The translations under genes were made by a program, and so were the position numbers. A DNA stretch of 64,000 nucleotides from a bacterium (lineage in GTDB: Bacteria > Oederibacteriota > PGYV01): positions 1 to 64,000 of the forward strand of contig JAKQNO010000092.1 of the NCBI GenBank assembly GCA_029565735.1, given 5' to 3'. Position 1 is the first letter of the stretch; every line of letters starts with the position of its first letter. Below are positions 42,490-51,147 of this stretch, piece after piece. The notes beneath the pieces were generated by a model. It did not search any database. It had not been told where the DNA came from and saw only the letters and a program-made list of their open reading frames with translations.

Positions 42490-43056
42490 TCACTTCCACG
42501 AAAGAAAATTTTCAATTATTTTCATTCCGCCTTCCGTCAGTATTGATTCAGGGTGAAACTGAACCCCTTCCATCATATATTCCCTGTGCCTCACTCCCAT
42601 AATCTCCCCTTCTTTTGTCCAGGAACTTACCACAAGTTCCTTGGGAAGGGATTTCTTTACTCCCACAAGCGAATGATACCTTGTGGCGGTAAAAGGGTCA
42701 GGCAGCCCTTTATACAACCCTTTGCCGTCGTGATAAACAGGCGAAACTTTCCCGTGCATAATCCTGTTATTACGCGCTATTTTCCCGCCAAGCGCCTCTA
42801 TCATGCACTGGTGGCCAAGGCAGATTCCAAGCAGCGGTTTTTTTCCCAAAAAGGCCTTAATAAGCTCTTTTGATATGCCCGCGTTTTCCGGCCAGGATGG
42901 GCCCGGCGAAATTACTATATGCGTAGGATTAAGCTTTCTTATTTCATCAACTGTGGTTTCGTCATTTCTTAACACTTTAATATCTTTTACGAACGCGCCC
43001 ATGTATTGGACTATATTATATGTAAAACTGTCATAATTATCCAGCATCAGCACCAT
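42490..43056 (-). CDS. trpG: Anthranilate/aminodeoxychorismate synthase glutaminase subunit
   Basis: A 188-residue class I glutaminase. LMLDNYDSFTYNIVQY is the family start, the nucleophile Cys is in GICLGHQCM (about residue 79), and His/Glu are in GVQFHPES near the end. TrpG and PabA cannot be told apart by sequence alone; trpE next to it favours trpG, and one subunit often serves both. The start at 43056 is set by GGAGGAG nine bases upstream, overlapping the end of trpE, whose stop is one base before. Confidence 0.88.
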   Translation of the reverse strand: MVLMLDNYDSFTYNIVQYMGAFVKDIKVLRNDETTVDEIRKLNPTHIVISPGPSWPENAGISKELIKAFLGKKPLLGICLGHQCMIEALGGKIARNNRIMHGKVSPVYHDGKGLYKGLPDPFTATRYHSLVGVKKSLPKELVVSSWTKEGEIMGVRHREYMMEGVQFHPESILTEGGMKIIENFLSWK

Positions 43057-43057
43057 T

Positions 43058-44548
43058 TTACATCTCCTCCGCTTTTGCGGCCATTTCAAGCGCCTTAAGC
43101 ATGGCCGCGGCTTTGGTCAGGGATTCTTTGTATTCAAATTCGGGATCACTGTCAACCACTATGCCGGCCCCGGCCTGGAAATACGCCCTTTTTTTATCGT
43201 AAAAAAGCGTCCTTATGGCGATGCAGGTTTCCATATTGCCGTTGAAACCTATCATGCCCACACTTCCTGAATATGGGCCCCTTTTAATATTTTCAAACTG
43301 GTCTATCATCTGCATGGCGCGTACCTTGGGCGCGCCGGACACTGTACCTGCCGGAAAAGTGCTTACAAAAACATCAAAAGCATCCAGCCCCTTTTTTACC
43401 GTTCCGGTTACATCAGAGACTATATGCATCACATGCGAGTATTTTTCAATAAACATAAAATCATTCACTTTCACCGTACCGGTTTCGCATACCCTTCCAA
43501 GGTCGTTTCTGCCAAGGTCCACAAGCATGACATGTTCCGCGCGTTCCTTTGTGTCTTTTAAAAGCTCCGCTTCAAGCGTTTTATCCTCCGCCGCGGTTGC
43601 CCCTCTTTTTCTTGTGCCTGCTATCGGTTTTACTTCGGCGGTCCTGCCCGAAACATTTACCATCATTTCCGGCGAAGCGCCTATTATATATCTGTTTTTA
43701 AACCTTATAAAAAACATGTACGGCGAAGGGTTAATTGTCCTTAAAGCCCTGTACAGCAGGATCGGATCGCCGTTAAAGGGCGCGCTGAAACGCTGTGACA
43801 GAACCACCTGTATTGCCTCCCCGTTGTTCAGCATTGACACCGCGTCAGATACGCTTTTTTTAAATACCTCTTTTTTTGTGTGATTTTTAAGCGTTATCCG
43901 GCCTTTGTGTTTTTTAAAGGCAAGTTTTTTTAACGGTTTTTTCAGGTCGCTTATTATTATATCTATTTTTTTCACGGCAGCCGCGTGTTTTTTTCTTATG
44001 TCAGATTCCGTATCGCCGCCTTCAACAAAAATATTGTGAATAACTTTTATCTTGTGATACACGTTGTCAAAAACTATGACGATATCGGCAAACATAAGAA
44101 AAATATCGGGCCATTTTAAATTGTCTGTTTTGGGTTTATCCGGGACTTTTTCGTATTGTTTTATTACGTCATAACCCACATACCCGACAGCCCCTCCGTA
44201 AAACGGCGGAAGACCGCTTATTTCTGCCGCTTTAAAATCTTTAAAAACCCCTTTTAAAACAGCAAGCGGATCCTTTGTTTTTATCTCTTTTTTATTACCT
44301 TTTGTTTCAATTACAGCAGCGCCGTTTTCATATGTGAACGTGCAGTACGGCTGCCTGCCAATGAAGGAATACCTTGCTGTTTTTTCCCCTCCCTCTATGC
44401 TTTCAAGAAGAAAGGAGTTTTCCGGATTGTCTATCCTTAAATATACGGAGAGCGGAGTTTCAAGGTCAGCCAGCATTTCTTTATATACGGGTATTACATT
44501 GAATTTCTTTGAAAGTTTTAAAACCTCTTTTATATTTGTAAATTCCAT
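43058..44548 (-). CDS. trpE: Anthranilate synthase component I
   Basis: A 496-residue chorismate-using enzyme. The N-terminal part has YLRIDNPENSFLLESIEGGE, the Trp-feedback region. The catalytic C-terminal half has PSPYMFFIRF, ASPEMMV, PIAGTRKRGAT, and ERAEHVMLVDLGRNDLGRV, then GTVSGAPKVRAM. These are the usual chorismate and Mg motifs. With TrpG it makes anthranilate, the first tryptophan step. trpD, C, F, B and A are not in the window. It lies three bases after hisI, an unusual partner. Confidence 0.92.
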   Translation of the reverse strand: MEFTNIKEVLKLSKKFNVIPVYKEMLADLETPLSVYLRIDNPENSFLLESIEGGEKTARYSFIGRQPYCTFTYENGAAVIETKGNKKEIKTKDPLAVLKGVFKDFKAAEISGLPPFYGGAVGYVGYDVIKQYEKVPDKPKTDNLKWPDIFLMFADIVIVFDNVYHKIKVIHNIFVEGGDTESDIRKKHAAAVKKIDIIISDLKKPLKKLAFKKHKGRITLKNHTKKEVFKKSVSDAVSMLNNGEAIQVVLSQRFSAPFNGDPILLYRALRTINPSPYMFFIRFKNRYIIGASPEMMVNVSGRTAEVKPIAGTRKRGATAAEDKTLEAELLKDTKERAEHVMLVDLGRNDLGRVCETGTVKVNDFMFIEKYSHVMHIVSDVTGTVKKGLDAFDVFVSTFPAGTVSGAPKVRAMQMIDQFENIKRGPYSGSVGMIGFNGNMETCIAIRTLFYDKKRAYFQAGAGIVVDSDPEFEYKESLTKAAAMLKALEMAAKAEEM

Positions 44549-44551
44549 TTT

Positions 44552-44950
44552 TTATCCCTTTTTTTTGTAAACCTTTTCCGGATCAAATATTTTTTCACCC
44601 TGTGTTTCCATGTCGCCGTTTTCCTTTATTTCCCTGTAAAAACAGGATGCATATCCGGTATGGCAGGCTGCCCCGCCTATCTGGTTTACTTTAATAAGAA
44701 CCGCGTCCATGTCGCAGTCTATGTATATATTCTTAACTTCCTGAACGTTTCCCGACTCTTCGCCCTTGAACCAAAGTTTGTTCCGCGAGCGTGACCAATA
44801 GTGCACCTTGCGCGTGGCAAGGGTTAATTCAAGCGCCTCTTTATTCATCCAGGCTATCATCATTATAAGTCCTGTTTTATAATCCTGGGCTATCGCGGCG
44901 CAAAGCCCTTTTTCGTCAAATTTTACCTTTCCGATATCAAACTTTTCCAT
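44552..44950 (-). CDS. hisI: Phosphoribosyl-AMP cyclohydrolase
   Basis: A 132-residue zinc/Mg enzyme for histidine step 3. [20 protein letters not shown] and the metal site DCDMDA with [13 protein letters not shown] are intact. There is no fused HisE domain, and no hisE is in the window. The ATG at 44950 has GGAGG seven bases upstream; the frame is open 10 more codons without a site. It is the first gene behind the promoter at 44989-45016, with trpE and trpG after it. Confidence 0.93.
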   Translation of the reverse strand: MEKFDIGKVKFDEKGLCAAIAQDYKTGLIMMIAWMNKEALELTLATRKVHYWSRSRNKLWFKGEESGNVQEVKNIYIDCDMDAVLIKVNQIGGAACHTGYASCFYREIKENGDMETQGEKIFDPEKVYKKKG

Positions 44951-44988
44951 ATTATTACCTCCGTTATTAATAATTGGCACATATACCT

Positions 44989-45016
44989 ATAATAAACGAA
45001 AACTGTTAAAAGTCAA
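44989..45016 (-). promoter_or_regulatory. Promoter of the hisI-trpE-trpG operon
   Basis: On the minus strand TTGACT (45016-45011), a 16-base spacer and TATTAT (44994-44989) point to hisI. It begins just after the glycosidase stop. No trp leader peptide or T-box was recognised. Confidence 0.6.
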
Positions 45017-45022
45017 AGAGAA

Positions 45023-45988
45023 TCAGCGCCCGCCCTGTTTTTTCATGAATTCAGGTATTTTTGACGTATTCTTGATGCTGAATTCCCCGTCTATTGCGGC
45101 TTCTTTTCCCCAGCTGTATAATCCGGTAAATTTATTGTCCTTTGTCATATCCATAAGCGGGCAGTCCTGGTTTCCGGGACCCCATGACCAGGCAAGCCAG
45201 CCTATTTTGTTTTTCGCGCATTCTTCCATTATAGTTTTATAACGGATTGTCCGGACGCACCCCATTCCATAAGCCGCGAATTCACCCACAATTAAAGGCG
45301 CGTTTGTGTATGAAACCGAATTTATCGCGTCCTTTATCCTGTTTTCGTCATTGTCAGTCCACCACATATGAACTGAAATTATTATATTTTTATCAGGATC
45401 CGCGTTTAGAATTGTTTCTCCGCCCGTGTAATAGCTGTTTATGTCCTGACCGCATTTGCCCGCGTCAATCACAATCGGCGTATGTATGCCGGCTTTTCTT
45501 AAAGCTTTTACCGCTGCTATGTATTTTTTATTGTAATCATCAACCGTCGTGCGCCAGTCGCCAAGTTCATTGGCATAATTAATCATAAGGTATTTGCGGT
45601 GTTTTTTTGCTATCTTTACCATTTCAGGCGCCGTCCACCACGCGGTAATCTGTTTAAATATTTCATCATTCCATTTGCACGTGCCGTCGTGAAGCTCCAC
45701 AATGGGTATCATCTGATATTCCGCGCACTTTTCTATAAGTTTTTCAAGCCCCTGATAATCGCCGTCTTTCATTGTCCATACAATGCGCACGCAGTTGGCG
45801 CCTGTCTTGGCTATTTCCGGTATCGCTTCGCCTTCCTTATCAAGCCAGACAAACATCTTGTTTATCCCGCGCAGTATTATTTCTTCGCCGTCCGGCGCGA
45901 ATATTTTGTTCCCTTTTACGTGTATTCCCTGCGAATAAGACGATGACACAAAAAGCATTGCCAGAAGAGAAAAAAATGTTTTTTTCAT
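45023..45988 (-). CDS. Secreted glycoside hydrolase family 5 enzyme (mannanase/cellulase-like)
   Basis: A 321-residue protein. A signal peptide (FFSLLAMLFVSSSYS, cleavage near residue 19) leads into a GH5 barrel. LRGINKMFVW starts it, the acid/base Glu141 is in MINYANELGDW, HMWW gives the conserved His, and the nucleophile Glu235 is in LIVGEFAAYG. The pattern is closest to beta-mannanases of GH5, but the exact sugar cannot be read. It lies between hisF and hisI, 55 bases after its nearest upstream gene start region, and is odd in a histidine operon. Ribosome site GGGGT lies before the ATG. Confidence 0.85.
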   Translation of the reverse strand: MKKTFFSLLAMLFVSSSYSQGIHVKGNKIFAPDGEEIILRGINKMFVWLDKEGEAIPEIAKTGANCVRIVWTMKDGDYQGLEKLIEKCAEYQMIPIVELHDGTCKWNDEIFKQITAWWTAPEMVKIAKKHRKYLMINYANELGDWRTTVDDYNKKYIAAVKALRKAGIHTPIVIDAGKCGQDINSYYTGGETILNADPDKNIIISVHMWWTDNDENRIKDAINSVSYTNAPLIVGEFAAYGMGCVRTIRYKTIMEECAKNKIGWLAWSWGPGNQDCPLMDMTKDNKFTGLYSWGKEAAIDGEFSIKNTSKIPEFMKKQGGR

Positions 45989-46043
45989 GAGTTTACCCCG
46001 GTTAAATTTTATGCGCGGCTTTTCGCCGCCGCAGACAAAAACT

Positions 46044-46802
46044 TTACAGCCTTACCGGAATCCCGTTATCCCTTAAATATTCTTTTACGGACCTTACCGT
46101 GTATTCTTTATAGTGAAAAATAGACGCGGCCAGTACAGCATCCGCTTTTCCTTTTTTAAGCACTTCAAGCATGTGTTCCGGCCCGCCGGCCCCGCCCGAC
46201 GCAATTACCGGAATCCGCACGGCATCAGACACGGCAAGGTTTAAAGGAATGTCATAACCCGCTTTTGTGCCGTCAGCGTCCATGCTTGTCAGCAGCACTT
46301 CTCCGGCGCCAAGTTTTTCCGCCTGTTTTATCCATTTTAGCGCGTCCAGCCCGGTTGCTTTTCTGCCGCCGTGGGTATAAACTTCCCATTTGCCGGGTTT
46401 TATTTTTTTTGCGTCCACGGCAAGCACAATGCACTGCCTGCCGAATTTTTTTGCGCCTTTTTCTATCAGCGAAGGATTCAATACCGCGGCCGTGTTTACA
46501 GACACTTTATCCGCCCCGTTTTTTAGGATAAGTTCCATGTCATCAACGGTTTTAATGCCGCCGCCCACCGTAAAAGGAATATAAATCTTTTCCGCGGTTT
46601 TTCTTACAACGTCAATTATGGTTTTTCTGACTTCGTGGGAAGCCGTGATATCCAGAAATACAAGTTCATCTGCGCCGGCTTTGTTGTACCTTACGGCCGC
46701 TTCAACAGGGTCTCCCGCGTCCTTTAAATTCAGGAATTTTACCCCTTTTACGACCCTTCCTTTATTGACGTCAAGGCACGGTATTATTCTTTTGGTAAGC
46801 AT
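46044..46802 (-). CDS. hisF: Imidazole glycerol phosphate synthase cyclase subunit
   Basis: A 252-residue barrel protein, normal length. [15 protein letters not shown] and [11 protein letters not shown] give the first catalytic Asp (Asp11 position), and [15 protein letters not shown] the second. With HisH it turns PRFAR and ammonia into IGP and AICAR. It starts three bases after the hisA stop. It is the last gene of the compact hisD-C-B-H-A-F run. Confidence 0.95.
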   Translation of the reverse strand: MLTKRIIPCLDVNKGRVVKGVKFLNLKDAGDPVEAAVRYNKAGADELVFLDITASHEVRKTIIDVVRKTAEKIYIPFTVGGGIKTVDDMELILKNGADKVSVNTAAVLNPSLIEKGAKKFGRQCIVLAVDAKKIKPGKWEVYTHGGRKATGLDALKWIKQAEKLGAGEVLLTSMDADGTKAGYDIPLNLAVSDAVRIPVIASGGAGGPEHMLEVLKKGKADAVLAASIFHYKEYTVRSVKEYLRDNGIPVRL

Positions 46803-46805
46803 TGG

Positions 46806-47537
46806 TTATTCCTTAACCAGCTTTACGGCTTCTTTTAAATCAATATTGCCCGTGTAAAGCGCCTTTCCTATAATAACGCCTTCCACATTGTCGTACTTTT
46901 TTGACAAATCAATGCACCTTTCTATATTTTTCATCCTTGTAATTCCGCCGGAAATTATCACTTTCATTTTTGTGTTTTTAAGCACATTTACAACGCCCTT
47001 AAAATTCGGGCCCTTAAGAACCCCGTCGCGGTTAATGTCGGTATATACAATCATCTTCGCGCCGGCCGCTTCAAGCTGCTTTATGAAATCAAGGGCATCT
47101 ATCTTTGTGATGTCTTTCCACCCTTTGGCGGCAACTTTTCCGTTTTTCGCGTCAACGCCGATTACTATTTTATCCCCGTACTTACCCACCATCTTTTTAA
47201 GAAACTTGTCGCTTCCTATCACGGAAGTTGAAAGAATAACGCGCCTTGCGCCGGCTCGGATGTATTTTTTAATGGTCTTTTCCGTCCTGATGCCGCCGCC
47301 GACTTCAACTTTTGCCCTTAAGGCCTTTATCATTTTGATGATAAGTTCCATATTCTTGGGCCTTCCGGAAAAAGCCCCGTCAAGGTCAACAACGTGTATC
47401 ATGCGCGCGCCCTTAACCTGCCACAGTTTGGCCATGGCAACCGGTTCCTTGCTGTATACTGTTTCATCCCTGACATCGCCCATTATAAGCCTTACGCATT
47501 TCCCTTTTCTTAAATCTATTGCCGGTATAATCTGCAT
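46806..47537 (-). CDS. hisA: ProFAR isomerase
   Basis: A 243-residue barrel isomerase of histidine step 4. [17 protein letters not shown] holds the first catalytic Asp, [11 protein letters not shown] and [16 protein letters not shown] the second. AAAGGTG lies six bases before the ATG at 47537; the frame is open 42 codons further back into hisH, but nothing supports a start there. Four bases separate it from the hisH stop. Confidence 0.94.
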   Translation of the reverse strand: MQIIPAIDLRKGKCVRLIMGDVRDETVYSKEPVAMAKLWQVKGARMIHVVDLDGAFSGRPKNMELIIKMIKALRAKVEVGGGIRTEKTIKKYIRAGARRVILSTSVIGSDKFLKKMVGKYGDKIVIGVDAKNGKVAAKGWKDITKIDALDFIKQLEAAGAKMIVYTDINRDGVLKGPNFKGVVNVLKNTKMKVIISGGITRMKNIERCIDLSKKYDNVEGVIIGKALYTGNIDLKEAVKLVKE

Positions 47538-47541
47538 GAAT

Positions 47542-48168
47542 TCACCTTTCCTGATTTTCAACAAGTTTATTGAAGTTTTTATAAATTTTAAGCATCTTTT
47601 CCCCGCTTTTTTCCGGATGAAACTGAAAACCATATATGTTGCCGCGGCTAACCGCGGAGGCAAATTTTACGCCTTCATAATCGGTCTCGCAAAGCATGTC
47701 TTTTTTATCCTCCGGCACCGTGTAGTATGAATGTACAAAGTATACCAGACTGTCCTTAACGCCTTTTATCACCGGATTTTTTTTATCAATGACCCGCATT
47801 TCATTCCAGCCCATGTGCGGTATTTTCATTTTCCCCTTAAACCTTACCACTTTGCCTTTTATGAAACCAAACCCTTTGTGTTTTCCAAACTCTTCGCTCT
47901 GCGCCATTAAAAGCTGCATGCCAAGGCATATTCCAAGCACAGGTTTTCCGGCCGCTGCCGCCTTTTTGACCGGCATGTAAAGTTTCCTTTTTTTCAGCTG
48001 CTTTACGGCATCGCCGAACGCGCCCACGCCCGGCAGTACAATGCCGGATGCTTTTTCAATATCCGAAGGTTTGTCAGAGACCTTTACACGCGCTTTTATG
48101 TGTGAAAATGCCTTGCTTACGCTGTGAAGGTTTCCCATTCCGTAATCAACTATTACAATTCCCGCCAT
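47542..48168 (-). CDS. hisH: Imidazole glycerol phosphate synthase glutaminase subunit
   Basis: A 208-residue class I glutaminase. DYGMGNLHSVSKAF is the HisH start, the Cys is in GICLGMQLLM (about residue 81), and His/Glu are in GFQFHPEKSG. It supplies ammonia to HisF through the barrel. It lies four bases after hisB and four before hisA. Confidence 0.94.
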   Translation of the reverse strand: MAGIVIVDYGMGNLHSVSKAFSHIKARVKVSDKPSDIEKASGIVLPGVGAFGDAVKQLKKRKLYMPVKKAAAAGKPVLGICLGMQLLMAQSEEFGKHKGFGFIKGKVVRFKGKMKIPHMGWNEMRVIDKKNPVIKGVKDSLVYFVHSYYTVPEDKKDMLCETDYEGVKFASAVSRGNIYGFQFHPEKSGEKMLKIYKNFNKLVENQER

Positions 48169-48172
48169 GTAT

Positions 48173-48754
48173 TTATAAACTTCCTTTTGTGCTTTTTATG
48201 GAATTGCCGTCTTTTTTCAGCGCGGCTTTAAGCGCCAGAGCCAGCCCCTTAAACGCGGCTTCGGCTATGTGGTGCGTGTTTTTTCCCTTAAGCTGGTCAA
48301 CGTGAAGCGTAAGGTTTCCGCCGCGCGCGAAGCCGTGAAAAAATTCCTCTATAAGTTCCGTGTCAAAGTTTCCTGTTTTCTTTTCTTTAAGGCAAAGGTT
48401 AACGTCGCAGTATGTCCTTCCGGAAATGTCCAGAACCACCCTTACAAGCGCTTCATCCAGGACACCGCAGGCGGATCCAAACCTTGCGATTCCCTTTTTG
48501 TCGCCCAGCGCCTTTGCAAGCGCCTTTCCTATTACAATGCCCGTGTCTTCCGTTATATGGTGCGCGTCAACCTGGATGTCGCCTTTGACCTTAAGCGAAA
48601 TATCCATATTGCTGTGGCGCGACAGCTGTTCAATCATATGCGTTAAAAACGGGACCTGTGTGTCTATTGAATACGCCCCGCTTTTATTTACCGCCAGCGA
48701 AAGGTCTATGTCAGTCTCTTTTGTCTTTCTTTTTACAGCGGCTTTTTTCGCCAT
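48173..48754 (-). CDS. hisB: Imidazoleglycerol-phosphate dehydratase
   Basis: A 193-residue manganese dehydratase of histidine step 6, without the phosphatase domain found in E. coli HisB. Metal sites are visible: FLTHMIEQLSRHSNMD, DAHHITEDTGIVIG and the late KGKNTHHIAEAAFKG. The ATG at 48754 overlaps the hisC stop by one base; AAGGGG precedes it. A separate histidinol-phosphatase is not in the window. Confidence 0.95.
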   Translation of the reverse strand: MAKKAAVKRKTKETDIDLSLAVNKSGAYSIDTQVPFLTHMIEQLSRHSNMDISLKVKGDIQVDAHHITEDTGIVIGKALAKALGDKKGIARFGSACGVLDEALVRVVLDISGRTYCDVNLCLKEKKTGNFDTELIEEFFHGFARGGNLTLHVDQLKGKNTHHIAEAAFKGLALALKAALKKDGNSIKSTKGSL

Positions 48755-49797
48755 CACACACCCCTTTTAATAATTTTAAGTACCGCCGAGTTTTCCGCGG
48801 GCTTTCCCACGGTTATCCTTGCCCAGCCGGCAGCAGGGCCTTTGCCAAACATTCTAATAGAAATACCCTCTTTTTCAAAGGCAAATTTAGCCTTTTGCGG
48901 GTCATTGAACCTGACAAAAATGAAATTGGCGTCGCTTTTTATTGTTTCATATTTTTGGCTTATTGTTTTGTACATCCTTGCGCGTTCTTTTCTTATTATT
49001 CCAATGGATTTTTTAATCACGCCCGCGTTCTTTAAAGCTTCAAGCGCGATAAAAACAGAAAGTGAATTCACGTTATACGGAAGCCTGACTTTGTTCACGT
49101 TTTCGCATACCGCGGCCGAAGAAATCATATAACCAAGCCTTAAGCCCGCCATTGAATACGCCTTTGAAAACGTCCTTGTGATTATAAGGTTGGGATATTT
49201 TTTTAAGAGGGGCAGAAATGTCTTCTGTGAAAATTCATAATACGCCTCGTCTATCACAACAAGGGCGCCCGTATTATCAAGGATATTTTTTATCCGGGAA
49301 GCGGTAAAGCAGTTTCCCGTTGGATTATTTGGATAAGTTATAAAAATAAACTTGGGTTTGTTTTCCCCGGCAGCGCGCAATATCGCCCTGTCATCTATAT
49401 CATATTTGTCATCCAGAGGCACCGGTACAAACCTGCCTCCGCACGCCTTCGCGATAACCCCGTACATTTCAAAAGCCGGGGCAGGCGCTATTACCGCTTC
49501 ACCCTGCTCCAGATACGCAAGCATAAGATAAAGCAGAATTTCATCCGAGCCGTTTCCAACCACAATCTGTGCCGGGCTAACCTTAAGGCCTTTGGACAGT
49601 TTTTCCCTTAACAAACCCGCGCCGGGCTGCGGATACCTGTTTAATTCAAGGGCCGCGGCCTTTGCAAGTATTTTTTTCTTAAGGCCAGCCGGTATGCCGT
49701 AAGGATTTTCGTTGGCATCAAGTTTGTATCTGCCTTTAAAAAGTCCGGGGTCATAAGCTGTAAGGTCTTTTGTGCTTTTTCTTGGCTGAATATTCAT
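48754..49797 (-). CDS. hisC: Histidinol-phosphate aminotransferase, his-operon copy
   Basis: A 347-residue PLP aminotransferase. KLDANENPYGIP near residue 25, IFITYPNNPTGN, VVIDEAYYEF and the PLP Lys in RTFSKAYSMAGLRLGY are all present. Position between hisD and hisB assigns it to histidine synthesis. The other copy at 29626-30708 may serve aromatic amino acids. It begins 12 bases after the hisD stop. Confidence 0.93.
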   Translation of the reverse strand: MNIQPRKSTKDLTAYDPGLFKGRYKLDANENPYGIPAGLKKKILAKAAALELNRYPQPGAGLLREKLSKGLKVSPAQIVVGNGSDEILLYLMLAYLEQGEAVIAPAPAFEMYGVIAKACGGRFVPVPLDDKYDIDDRAILRAAGENKPKFIFITYPNNPTGNCFTASRIKNILDNTGALVVIDEAYYEFSQKTFLPLLKKYPNLIITRTFSKAYSMAGLRLGYMISSAAVCENVNKVRLPYNVNSLSVFIALEALKNAGVIKKSIGIIRKERARMYKTISQKYETIKSDANFIFVRFNDPQKAKFAFEKEGISIRMFGKGPAAGWARITVGKPAENSAVLKIIKRGV

Positions 49798-49809
49798 ATA
49801 CTTCCTTTT

Positions 49810-51063
49810 TTATTTGCGCCTTATTTCAATACTTTTTTTATGGTTTATAAGAGTCTCTGTTTCCGCCATTTTTTCCGCGGCAGGCCCGAATTTCTGCATG
49901 CCTTTTTTTGTCCCCCTGATTATATGCGTGTGCTTCATAAAATCAAGGACAGACAGGCCTGAAAAGAATTTGGATGTCCCGTTGGTGGGAAGGATATGAT
50001 TGGCCCCTGCCACGTAGTCGCCGAAAGCCACAGGCGAATAGTTGCCCGCAAAAATAGCCGGGGCATTTGTAATCATTGCTATTACCGCCCTGTCATTTTT
50101 TGTTATTACCGTAAGGTGTTCCGGCGCTTTTTCATTCGCTATTATTGCCGCCTCTTTAAGGGATTTTACCTTTATGATAACAGCATTTACAGCCATATCT
50201 TTTTCCATGTTTTTCAGCCCGGTTTGTGTAAAATCCGCAAGTTTTTCAGACACAGTGATAAGCACTGAATGGCCGTTTATGTGTTCCGCCTGCGCCGCCA
50301 TGTCAGCCAGTACAAATTCAGGCCTGGCTGTTTCATCCGCTATTATTGTCACTTCTGACGGGCCGTTAATGGAATCTATGCCTATTGTGCCGAACAGGTG
50401 TTTTTTCGCGCCGGTCGAATAAATATTTCCCGGCCCCACAACCTTATTGACTTTGGGTATGGTTTTTGTCCCGTAAGCAAGGGCGGCTATTGCCTGCGCC
50501 CCGCCGGAACGGTATATTTCGTTTATGCCTATAATATCCGCGGCCGCCAGAACGTAGGGATTTACTTCGGAATTATAACGCGGCGGCGACACAATGCATA
50601 TCCTTTTTACCCCTGCGGTTATTGCCGGAATTCCCGCCATTAAGACAGTGGAAAAAAGCGGCGCCTGGCCGCCCGGTATGTATATTCCCGCCGAATCAAG
50701 CGGAACGTATTTCTGTTCAATACTGTACCCTTCATTTTTAAAAACATACCCTTTTATGTTGTCTTTCTGCATTTTATGAAACGCGGAAATATTTTTTGCC
50801 GCTGTTTTAATTGATTTTATTACGCTTTTATCAATAAGCGAATACGCTTTTTTAACAGCGTCAGGCGCAACCTTAAGGGATTTAATGGCGGCTTTGTCAA
50901 ATTTTAACGCGTAATCAATAAGCGCCGCGTCGCCTTTTTCCCTGACAGCATCGGTAATTTCAATTACAGATGCGGGAACTTCAGCGGAAAACGCGTCTAT
51001 TTTTTTAAGAAACTCTTTTATTGCCGCGGCATTCTTTGCCGAATACGTAAAACGCCTTATCAT
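49810..51063 (-). CDS. hisD: Histidinol dehydrogenase
   Basis: A 417-residue zinc/NAD enzyme for the last two histidine steps. YIPGGQAPLFSTVLM, VVGPGNIYST and INGPSEVTIIADETARPEF are signatures. Zinc and catalytic His are in AQAEHINGHSVL and NHILPTNGTSKFFSG. GGAGG stands five bases before the ATG at 51063 but only two before the one at 51066, so I prefer 51063. It is the first gene after the promoter at 51093-51121. hisG, usually near, is not here. Confidence 0.94.
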   Translation of the reverse strand: MIRRFTYSAKNAAAIKEFLKKIDAFSAEVPASVIEITDAVREKGDAALIDYALKFDKAAIKSLKVAPDAVKKAYSLIDKSVIKSIKTAAKNISAFHKMQKDNIKGYVFKNEGYSIEQKYVPLDSAGIYIPGGQAPLFSTVLMAGIPAITAGVKRICIVSPPRYNSEVNPYVLAAADIIGINEIYRSGGAQAIAALAYGTKTIPKVNKVVGPGNIYSTGAKKHLFGTIGIDSINGPSEVTIIADETARPEFVLADMAAQAEHINGHSVLITVSEKLADFTQTGLKNMEKDMAVNAVIIKVKSLKEAAIIANEKAPEHLTVITKNDRAVIAMITNAPAIFAGNYSPVAFGDYVAGANHILPTNGTSKFFSGLSVLDFMKHTHIIRGTKKGMQKFGPAAEKMAETETLINHKKSIEIRRK

Positions 51064-51092
51064 CATGTCCTCCGGAATAAATTCAGGTTTCT

Positions 51093-51121
51093 ATTGTAAA
51101 TCAAAATAAGGGTTTATTCAA
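51093..51121 (-). promoter_or_regulatory. Promoter of the histidine operon
   Basis: On the minus strand TTGAAT (51121-51116), a 17-base spacer and TACAAT (51098-51093) precede hisD by about 30 bases. The leader is too short for an attenuator. Confidence 0.65.
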
Positions 51122-51147
51122 CCGCGAATAAGCGGCGGAGCCGCGCT

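Noticed and set aside
49810-51121. Attenuator with a His-rich leader peptide before hisD
   Set aside because: The leader is about 25 bases long and has no run of His codons.
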